A stretch of DNA of 64,000 nucleotides from Corallochytrium limacisporum. Lineage: Eukaryota > Opisthokonta. Positions within the stretch are counted from its first letter, which is position 1, and every line of letters begins with the position of its first letter. A program made the translations under genes and the position numbers. Positions 55,797-64,000 of this stretch are shown piece after piece. The stretch spans positions 1-64,000 of the forward strand of contig PDIP01000260.1 of NCBI GenBank assembly GCA_002811645.1, read 5' to 3'. The notes under the pieces were generated by a model that searched no databases, had not been told where the DNA came from, and saw only the letters and a list, made by a program, of their open reading frames with translations.

Positions 55797-58700
55797 TTTG
55801 GAACTCTCTGTTTTCCATGTCTGTACCCCTTTCATGGACACCTGCAGGAAGGTTTCATCCATGATATCTCTCAAAGACCCTTTTCTCGATACAGCTCTGC
55901 AGATCAACCTCTGTGCGTCCGGACCGCCTATGCCACCCTTGAATCCCGAGTGAGGCCGCGAAGCGGGCCGTCACACCCCGTGCCTCCCCCTCTCCTCCCC
56001 CAAGGGGTCTCCTCGGCTCAACAGCCAGTCCCCCCGTGCGGATCGGTCCGATTTCGCCGGTACCAACCCGAGCCGCTCTCGCCTCTTCCCGATGGCTCGG
56101 GTCCCCCAATTGGGTAGAGCGCCAGGCTCGTGAGCATGTGGTGCGTATACGAGTAGCGAATTGAGATGTTAATGGGATTTTTGCCTTAAATGACTTTCGC
56201 ATTGTCCTCTGTCCCATGTCTTTGGTCCGAACCGGTTGGTGTTTCGCGAGAGAGACTCAGGGGGGGGGGGGGGGAGGGACAAAGGCACGCACGCCGTCGT
56301 GTCCCTGAAAAGGTGGTCTCGGAGTGTGACTTTTTTTTTTTTGCAATTTCGATTCGAGCCCACCACTGCCCGCTGGGGATAACACGCGGAATGTACCACT
56401 GCCACACAATACTCTCCGGTGCGTTTGTTTCATTTCCCCCGGTCGGGGATAGGGACCGTTCGGGGAATGGCGAGTGAGAGAGTGAGACAGAGACAGAGAC
56501 AGAGAGAGGCCTGGGTGCGGTGGATGTGCGATGATGCGCGCGTATGCGACACGGGAAGCGAGGAATTGGGTAGAAAAAGGAGGAGGGGAGGGGAAGAAGA
56601 GGGGGGGGGAGGGGGGAAGGGAAGGAGAAAGAGATGTCTGCGCGCCCTCTGGAACCAAGTGGACAACACGCCGAGACAGGGTGGGGTAGGGGAGAGGAGG
56701 GGAGCATGAAACACACATGAAGAGGGCTTAGTCATGGCTGTACAATTATTGATGACTTTCAAGGCGACATTACATTTGAGTGGAGAACGAAAAACTGAGG
56801 TCATTTATTTTTTTTTTCCTTTGGAGCCCGTTTTGCCCTTCGCAGTTGGACCATGCGATCGGCGGCAGGCACTCTCCCTCCCCCTCCATCCTTGCTTGCT
56901 CTTGTGTCTAACCCCATTTGTATTTGAAATTAATTCGTGCGAAGGCGAAGGCAGTCCTAAGCTTTAAAAATCCCCCTTTTCATCCGTGCTCTGCACATTT
57001 ATGGTGTTGGCACGGTGTGTTGCCGGAATCCCATATGTTTCATGGTTCCGGCCCGATAGCTTAATCCGGAGATACATCTGTAAATTGCCCACTTCGTGAC
57101 AGAAGGACATACCGCCAAAATAAAGACGAAAGAAAAGCCACAGGACGAGAGGGAAACGCAAAGGGGGGGGCGCGGGGGGACGAGAGAGTCAACGGGGGGG
57201 CAGTGAGACTTTTACTCTTTTTTTTCTTTGTGTGTGTGCGTATGACTTGGGTGGCAAGAGTGTATTTTTTTATACTTGACCACACCATTTTGGCGCGGAG
57301 ACCAATGGACCCATGTGCTGGCGGCAATCAGGGCCCCCCTCTCCCCTCCCTCCCTCCCCCCCTCCCCAGTCTCCCGCATTGGCACCGGCTTTTTTTTTTA
57401 ACCGCGAACCGAGAGCAGGCGGAGCCCGCCCCCTCCCCCCTTCCTTTCCGCGGGGTAGTTTTCCAAATATAAATTCTCGGTTGTTTTTGCTTCCAACCAC
57501 GGTGATTTGGTCCCAGATATTTAATTTTTTCTGCAATGTTCTCCTGTACCAGTACCGCAAGTGAGAGTGAAAATTTGCCGCCAGGTGCGCCTTCTTTCAA
57601 TGTGGACGGGACCCACCAACGCGAGAAAAAGCCTCCAAGGAACAAAGGCGAAAAGAGACAAAACACAAAAACAAAAGCATAAAAAAAAATAACAAAAAGA
57701 ATAAAGGAAAACACTTTTCGAACGCGCACGCGGGAACCGTTATGCCGGAGGACAAGCGAATACGGTGGCCCACACACACACAGACACACACAGACACCCA
57801 CACGCGCGCCGCGGGGCGGGCGAAGGAAAGCCCCGGAAAGGGGACGAAACAGCAGAGAGAATAAAAAGGGAGGGAAAAGTGAGACAAGAGAGGGAACCGG
57901 GGGGATAAAACACATACACACACACACAGAGTCTGTCGCAAAGAGAGATGCACCACACACCGAGAAGAGAACGAAAAGATGCGCGGTAGAAATTGGTTGT
58001 TTTTACAGGAGAACGGAGGAAAACATTCCTAACAAACGTGTCATCGTGGAAGCTCAGAAATACCAGTAATGCGATGATGTGACTGTGGAGAGAGTGAGAG
58101 AGAGCGAGTCCAACGGTAGTGCACGCACCCGCAGGTTGTATAGCCAACGTACAGGGTTTGAAAGGCATAACACACCACACGGACGAGAACACCAAAACCC
58201 AAAAAGAAAAGAAAAAGGAAAGAAAAAACAAAGCGGAAGAGAAAGGGACACAAAGAGAGAGAGGGAGAGCCACAGAAGCAGGAGACAACGATCGAAGTGG
58301 CGCACCAATCTCACTTTGGCGCGTCAGCAACCGTTCGGGACAGAAAAGGCAAAAATAAATATGAAAATTAGGACCCCGCGAGGCGCCCTTTTCTGGTGCT
58401 CTCGCTTGCTCAACTTTCGCGGCTTTTGATTTTTCCCGTTTTGTTTCAAGCGCGAAAAGAAAGAAAGAAAACAAAAGGGAGACACTGGGGAAATCACTTT
58501 TTCTTTCACCGCTAATAGTGCACCTAGGAATTTCAACTCTGCCGTGGTGTCGGTGTCCAGCCAGCTGGGAACAGGGAAGCCCCGCGCCGAAGAGGAAAAC
58601 AGGGCGAGCAAGAAAGTGTGCGTGGGGTGTGCAACAAAACCAAATAGTAAAAGAACGGCTGTTTACGGACAGTGTTCAATGAACACCACAGGCCAATTCC

Positions 58701-61700
58701 ATTATTTTTCCCTTGTGTTTTTCTTTTTGTTTTTTTGCTTGTGTGTTTTTCCCTTTGGGCCTTCGCGCGGATGGCCCTGATTCGTGAAAGTTTGGCCTTC
58801 GCCCGCAAATTACAAATCCCATATGGGGGAAATAGAGTCTGCTAACACCATAATCAATAATTAGGCCCCTGGTTATGGATGCAATTGTATAGGGTTTTTC
58901 CGTGGTGGAAAATGATTCGCTCTATTTGCGCCCGATTCTTTTTTTTTCCTTTTTTTCTTTTTGCGAGCGGTGGAACTGGGTCGGCAAGTGACGTTTTGGC
59001 TGCCCTTCTCTTCTTCACAAGGACGCCCCCCTGCGGATAACGAAAAGGGGGGAAAAAAGAAAAGAAAAGAAATTATGCACTCCCTGTGGGCAATCAGACT
59101 ACTCGGCAGCCAGCCAGCCAGCCAGCCAGTCAGGCGGTGGTGTGCGAACGCCAATCCTTTCCTTCAACTGACCTCGACCTTTTCTTTGACATTGTTGTGC
59201 TTTTTTCCCCGGGCACTTTCCTGCAAGCACGCCGCTTTGCGTTCGGACGGCCCTGTTTTGGACCTGGTGCGTGCGGAACGTTTGGGCACACTTTTCTTGC
59301 GGCACAGGCCGAGAAACTTTTGGGCCCACCTTCCGCGCGCTTTACCCTTTCTCGTCTCTTACTAAATTCATCGCCGGCTATGGTTTTTTTCTTTCCTTCG
59401 ATGCCCATCCCCAAAACAAAAAGTAAAAAAGGAAAAGGAAAAGAAAAAAGGCCTATAAACCCCTCACACTAACGAGTGAGCCACACTGGCAGTGGAAGCG
59501 AGACAGCCCTACTAACCGTGGTAGGTGTTGATGTGTGAGATTGGAATGCCTGGGGGGCTGTGCGTAAGCCCAGTAAATGCACACCCTTGCAGTCCATCCC
59601 AGCGGATCACATCATTATCGCTTCTTTTTAGCTTGAAATGAGTCTGGTTCGAACATCATCATCATCATGGTGGCAACGCTACTACGGGGCGCTCAACCTC
59701 TTGAATACACGCACTCAGATCGTCAGCTAAAGCTGCCCGCAAATCGACCGCGCTGGCTGTTGGTTGGTTTGTGCTTCGCTGATAATGACGATGACTCTCC
59801 CACCTCGAGATTCAAGCGACCGCGGCAATAGCGGAAGAGGCCATCATCAAGCCACTCGGGAGTGTTGTGCTATAATGGCCATTTGACGCGATTGACACGT
59901 TCGCGACCCCCTAGCTTGCTTCTCTGGATCCCACCACATTCCGCAAGCAAGCAAGAAAGCAGTGCAGGAATAGCAAAGAAGTAAAGGGATAGTTGGATGA
60001 TGATGACCAGGCAAACGATGTCGCATTCCACCATACATGTTTAGAAGAAAACAACAACATTAGACGACGGACAGGCAAGGCCCGAACCAATTTGTGGTTT
60101 TCATGTGCAGACTCACTGTCCCTGTGGGCCTATCCACTAAACTCCGCCCGCCCGTGAGAGCTGCATTGTTTTGCTTTTTCATTGATTCCTGGCGTCCTGG
60201 CGCACGTGGGTGGCCGGTTGTTTATGTACGGTTTGCGGTTCTCGTGCGGGAGTCAATTTATCAATAATTTTGACTCCCCGTCCCGTCTCCTTGCTCCGAT
60301 TGGTTCAAAGAATGTCCGCCGAACCAACCACAGCAACTTCTCCCAAATCAGCCATGGATTGAGAATGCGGACCAGTTCATACTAGAGTGCGAATGATGCA
60401 CTAGCGACATCACCATCAATGTCCCTTTGATCGTCATGTTCAGAGCGAATCTTGATTCTCAGGGACATTGAGTACGATCTGTCCCTGCGACCTTATTTGT
60501 AAATCGTGCCGGGATTGATCGCATGACAAGACAGATACAAGGTGATTTCCTCACAAGTTGTGGAGCTCCAAACCTGTTCAACTTTTTACATACACATCCT
60601 CGTTGCTGATAGCAAACAGTGTCTTCTCTGATCTCGACAGAATACTAGATTGCCAGGCAATTAATACCCCTGCCCCCCATTCTTCGGAAGAATCATAAGG
60701 CATGTGAGGATGCACCTCATTCTGGCTCAATGTGCAGATGTCCTAGGAATAATGGTGTGCACATGATGGTGTGAACATCTTTCCGTTAGCGAAGCAATAG
60801 TCAGCACAAACGGCTTGGACTTGGCCGGAGCTGAGTCAGCCGTGTGTGTTGTTTGTAGACTGTCCCGTGACATGGCCCTTTCTTGTGGTGCTGCAGGTAA
60901 AGCTGCTGCAATTATCAATGTCGTGGTGGTTGTTTCCTTGCATTCTCCTGCATGTGTTCCCATCCTAATCAAACACATGTGTTTGTAAGTGGCGGGACGG
61001 AGTTTGGCATGGCATAGGCATGGTGGTTTGTCTGCATAAAATTGATTGCCGATCCATCGGCAACCGAACTAAATCAATCGACTGGAGGCGTTCATTGGAC
61101 CTTCACCTAGCCGAGAAGCATGTCAAAGCCATGACGATGTCCAAATGGGCACATCCACAGTTTTGATTGAGTGTAATGTGGAAACCTCTGCGACATGCAC
61201 TTGATGTGCGGCACTTTACGAGGGTGCGATTCACTAGCACTACCAAGCTGTACGGTCCGGTGGGACACAGAGAAGTACAGGCGAGCGAAAGGACCAACAC
61301 TTTCACGAACGGCAGGTATGCGATGTGGTCAGGATGATCGTGACGGAAACGGATGCGATGAGACTGCTCTGGGCACGGGACCATGAAAAGGAAAGCCACT
61401 GGACCCGTGGGCGAGACCGAGCCGGTGCCCAGCGAGACCGCACCGGTTGGGGGTTGGTGGGGTTGGTGGGTGTGGGGAAGGGGGGAGCTTTGGGCGCGAA
61501 AGATTTGGAGAGGGAATCGCAGCGGTCTGTGGCTCTCCGGGTTTGCGGAGAGTCCCTCTCCTGTCCTGCGCTCTCCCCCCGATCACCTGCGGGTTGGCCA
61601 GAGTCAAACGTACGGGTCCTGAGTCGAGACATTACGCTCGTCCGCCCGAGCTAGATCCCAAAAGAAGATGGGTATGGTCTAAATATGATCATCTGGCAAC

Positions 61701-61885
61701 ACTTCTCATTCTGGAGTCTAGTATTCATTATGCGAGGGTGTGCTATTAGAGGTTAGCGGCTTTTTCGTAGAGCGCCAGCAGTCTCTATCTTGATCACTGT
61801 AAACTGTCAAATCCGCGTAATGACGCTAAGTTGCAGCCAGATCTTGAACTCGATTATAAAGAATAGTATCATAAAGTAAAAGGAC
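55797..61885. other. 6-kb gene-poor region with simple-sequence and purine/pyrimidine asymmetry
   Basis: No open frame here has a recognisable domain or normal codon composition; the long frames are Ser/Leu/Pro or Lys/Arg artefacts of biased sequence. From 56250 to 59460 the plus strand alternates between purine-rich blocks (about 56440-56640, 57600-58490) and pyrimidine-rich blocks (56810-56920, 57330-57450, 58690-59000). It includes (CA)n near 57769-57812 and 57911-57928, (GA)n near 56466-56510 and 58246-58270, (CAGC)n at 59106-59128 and (ATC)n near 59654-59668. From 59500 to 61880 composition is ordinary. A TACTAAC-then-TAG sequence near 59512 resembles an intron acceptor, so a noncoding transcript is possible. 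No tRNA or snRNA was found by motif reading. Confidence 0.5.
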
Positions 61886-62326
61886 ATGTTATCCGTGGTC
61901 AATGTCCCACGCAACAACTGCCCACACACACCGTGGCTGGCCATGAGTGAAAGAGGATCTGCATCTAAAAGTATAGCCAACGCCGAAGGCGTGGGAGGCC
62001 GAAAGCGGCCAAGATCTGACTATGACGAAGCGGACAGACAGCCACTGCTGCATAGACCAAGGTTGGACCGGGACCAACAGGAAATCGAGCAGCGGACACT
62101 GCAGATGCTTCAGAGAGGGGCAATGCGGGAACAGATGGGCAGTCAGACCCAGAACACCCCACAGGCACGTTGCAGCCACTGCGAAAAGATGACTACGGGC
62201 TCACTACTCCCGTGCTACGCCTGCCAGCGATCCTTTTGTTGTCTATGTTCTGTGACGTCATATTCAAATACTGTGGAGAAATCGTATTGTCTGGACTGCT
62301 ACCAGGGACATGCACCTCACTTCTAG
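61886..62326 (+). CDS. Siva-like cysteine-rich zinc-binding protein
   Basis: The 146-residue protein has a basic N-terminus (RKRPRSDYDEADRQP, nuclear-signal-like), a short helix (QQEIEQRTLQMLQRGAM) and a C-terminal zinc module. The module has four CxxC pairs (CSHC, CYAC, CCLC, CLDC) that could bind two zinc ions. Spacing and the segment FCCLCSVTSYSNTVEKSYC resemble the C-terminus of Siva (human ACTLCGLVDCSDMYEKVLC). The helix before it recalls the Siva death-domain-homology start (EVFEKTKRLLFLGA). Siva proteins are apoptosis- and stress-linked adaptors in animals, with homologues in plants and protists. A second ATG at 61943 (MSERGSAS) is an equally good start. Convergent with ATIC, about 160 bp apart. 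Confidence 0.6.
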   Translation: MLSVVNVPRNNCPHTPWLAMSERGSASKSIANAEGVGGRKRPRSDYDEADRQPLLHRPRLDRDQQEIEQRTLQMLQRGAMREQMGSQTQNTPQARCSHCEKMTTGSLLPCYACQRSFCCLCSVTSYSNTVEKSYCLDCYQGHAPHF

Positions 62327-62484
62327 GGATTTACACAAAACATACATTGGCCAGTGAGCCGAATAGAAATAAATATCCGTTAACATTGTCTATGTCTCTA
62401 TTGTGATTAAATTCGCACCTTTTCCGGGGAACTGTTAAGCTAGAACACGGAAGAAAGGATAAATTTAAGGTGCATCCTTGATCG

Positions 62485-64000
62485 TTAGTGGTGGAACAAG
62501 CGCAGATTGCTGTGGCACATGACCATGCCCTGCTCATCACAGGCAGCCACAACGATGTCGTCCTGCACACTGCCAGCCGGGCTCAGTACGAACTTGACAC
62601 CACTCTGGGCGGCACGATCAATATTGTCGCGGAAGGGGAAGAACGCATCGCTGCTCAGGCTCACATTGTTCAGTTTAGCGAGCCACTCTTGCCGCTCCTC
62701 CGGTGTCAGGTCCGCGGGAGCCTGTCCCTCCTCAAACATGGCATTGAATTGCTCACGGGGGAATTCCGGACCAATTCCACCGCGCACGTAGTTGTCAATG
62801 GCATTGCTCTTGTTGGCACGGTTGGTGCCCTTCTTAAACTGCATGCCCAGAACCTTGGGGTGGTGGCGCAGCCACCAATTGTCAGCCTTCTCACCGGCCA
62901 GACGGGTGCAGTGAATGCGGGACTGCTGTCCGGCACCAAGACCGATGACCTGGCCATCCTTGGCGTAACAGACGGAGTTTGACTGCGTGTACTTCAGCGC
63001 AATCGTAGCGACAATCAGGTCACGCTGCGCATCTTCGGGCATGGTGGAGCCGGCCTTAGTAGTCACTACCTTACCAAAGAGAGAGCGGTCAATGACGGCA
63101 TTGTTGGCGGTCTGTTCCATGCGCAGACCGAACAATTCACGGGTCTCCTGGGCAGGTGGGGTGTAGTTGGGGTCCATCTGCAGGACGGTGTACTTGCCAC
63201 CCTTCTTCTTCCGCAAAATTTCGAGCGCAGCATCAGAGTAGGATGGTGCAATGACACCGTCGGAGACCTCGCGGCCGATGATCTTGGCCGTAATCTCGTC
63301 ACATTCGTCGGAGAGAGCGATCCAGTCACCGAAGGAGGACATGCGGTCGGCGCCCCGGGCGCGTGCGTACGCGGCCGCCAGTGGGGTCATGCGGTCCATG
63401 AGGTCGTCCACCATGCAGAGCTTGGCCTCCTCTTCAGTCAGAGGAACAGCCACAGCGGCACCGGCGGGAGAGACGTGCTTGAATGAGGCAGCTGCGGGGA
63501 GACCAAGATTCTGCTTGAGCTCACTGACCAGTTGCCATGCGTTCAAAGCATCGCACAGATTGATGAAGCCGGGGGACCCAGCGAGAACCTTGAAGGGCAG
63601 GTCACCGTTGGGGTTGTAGACCTGGGCGTCCTTCTGGTGAGGGTTCATGCCGTAACGGAGGGTGAGCTGACGCTTGCCAGCACCGGTATGGTGCTTGCGG
63701 AGGTAATTGGAAATGTGGAAGTCGTAGAGAGCGGTATGATCGAAGGCTTTGACAGCGAGCTCGTTACGGAGCTGCTGGCTGATGCCACCACCAGCCAATT
63801 CCTCAGCAATGCGATCATAGTCCTTTGGGTCAACCACCACAGCCACCCGGTCATGGTTCTTAGCAGCAGCACGCAGAAGTGTAACACCACCAATGTCAAT
63901 ATTCTCCACAGCCTGGGCGAGGGTCACGCCCTCCTTGGCGACAGTGTTTTCGAAAGGGTACAGGTTGCAAGCCACAATATCAATATAGTCGTATCCGCGG
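62485..64000 (-). CDS. ATIC: ATIC (bifunctional purine enzyme purH/ADE16-17), 5' part outside the window
   Basis: The frame stays open to the window edge, so the N-terminal part, about 100 residues, is missing. It starts in [16 protein letters not shown], equivalent to human DLVVCNLYPF. The rest covers the end of the IMP cyclohydrolase domain and the complete AICAR transformylase domain. Conserved features include [12 protein letters not shown] (transformylase active-site Lys-His), [51 protein letters not shown] and the exact terminal NLRLFHH. The enzyme carries out the last two steps of de novo IMP synthesis in the cytosol. Identity to the human protein looks very high throughout. Stop TAA/TGA-side end is at 62485. 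Confidence 0.97.
   Translation of the reverse strand, partial: RGYDYIDIVACNLYPFENTVAKEGVTLAQAVENIDIGGVTLLRAAAKNHDRVAVVVDPKDYDRIAEELAGGGISQQLRNELAVKAFDHTALYDFHISNYLRKHHTGAGKRQLTLRYGMNPHQKDAQVYNPNGDLPFKVLAGSPGFINLCDALNAWQLVSELKQNLGLPAAASFKHVSPAGAAVAVPLTEEEAKLCMVDDLMDRMTPLAAAYARARGADRMSSFGDWIALSDECDEITAKIIGREVSDGVIAPSYSDAALEILRKKKGGKYTVLQMDPNYTPPAQETRELFGLRMEQTANNAVIDRSLFGKVVTTKAGSTMPEDAQRDLIVATIALKYTQSNSVCYAKDGQVIGLGAGQQSRIHCTRLAGEKADNWWLRHHPKVLGMQFKKGTNRANKSNAIDNYVRGGIGPEFPREQFNAMFEEGQAPADLTPEERQEWLAKLNNVSLSSDAFFPFRDNIDRAAQSGVKFVLSPAGSVQDDIVVAACDEQGMVMCHSNLRLFHH

Noticed and set aside
56186-59472. Many overlapping open frames of 70 to 240 residues on both strands
   Set aside because: They are Ser/Leu/Pro-, Lys/Arg- or Phe-rich translations of simple sequence, overlap in several frames at once and show no domain.
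59640-59670. tRNA T-loop-like ggttcgaac
   Set aside because: The flanks do not pair to form a T stem and no acceptor or anticodon arm can be drawn.
1-64000. CRISPR array, prophage, insertion sequence or operon structure
   Set aside because: No regularly spaced repeats, transposase or integrase motifs were seen, and the gene content is eukaryotic throughout.
1-64000. Alternative genetic code suggested by the TAA in the 27-kb small gene
   Set aside because: TAA ends several confidently assigned full-length genes here (for example NOL11 and GCP2), so it is a normal stop.

Overview
The window is nuclear DNA of a unicellular eukaryote with a compact, nearly intron-free genome. About two dozen protein genes lie on both strands. 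They use the standard code, with TAA, TAG and TGA all serving as final stops. Most are single open frames of 0.5 to 3.4 kb. The few supportable introns are short (43 to 95 bp) and sit in or near small genes. The gene set points to a flagellate-derived opisthokont, most likely a unicellular relative of animals. It includes a CEP20/FOR20 basal-body protein, a DLGAP/HURP-type GKAP protein, kaptin (a KICSTOR subunit), RTRAF, NOL11, GCP2 and an ERK1/2-type MAP kinase with a TEY loop. The exact lineage is inference; no rRNA or tRNA gene was seen that would settle it.

Layout. 0.4-16.6 kb: importin-beta (TNPO3/IPO13 type), RTRAF, NOL11, gamma-tubulin complex protein 2, a USP8/Doa4-type deubiquitinase and an ARG1-type J protein. 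16.7-26.1 kb (all minus): mitochondrial uL29 (MRPL47), kaptin, a degenerate cystathionine beta-synthase-like protein and an acyl-CoA-binding/reductase fusion. 26-31 kb: a small coiled-coil gene with an internal stop, a Kelch-BTB protein and a possible tiny basic-protein gene. 31-41.6 kb: a HURP-like protein, an FG-GAP membrane protein, ERK and ARS2/SRRT. 42.5-50.4 kb: a SUMO-interacting-motif protein and two adjacent secretory-pathway glycosyltransferase-like genes. 51-55.8 kb: ATP10, CEP20, a small ER-type membrane protein, a BSD-domain protein and a LOG-family phosphoribohydrolase. 55.8-61.9 kb: about 6 kb with no credible gene and strong purine/pyrimidine asymmetry. 61.9-64 kb: a Siva-like cysteine-rich protein and the 3' part of ATIC, cut by the window edge.

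The neighbours do not form a single pathway, as expected for a eukaryotic chromosome. The most unusual content is a set of proteins that keep a fold but lose or rearrange its catalytic parts. These are the CBS-like protein without PLP motifs, a GT31-like domain without its metal-binding aspartates fused to a bacterial-type DUF115/GT42-like domain, and the two-ACBP plus two-SDR fusion. A second theme is a family of intergenic C(n)G(n) palindromes, some locally duplicated and one flanking an assembly gap.

Many frames open upstream of the first ATG. I moved starts to the first well-placed ATG wherever the frame begins at a TTG or GTG.
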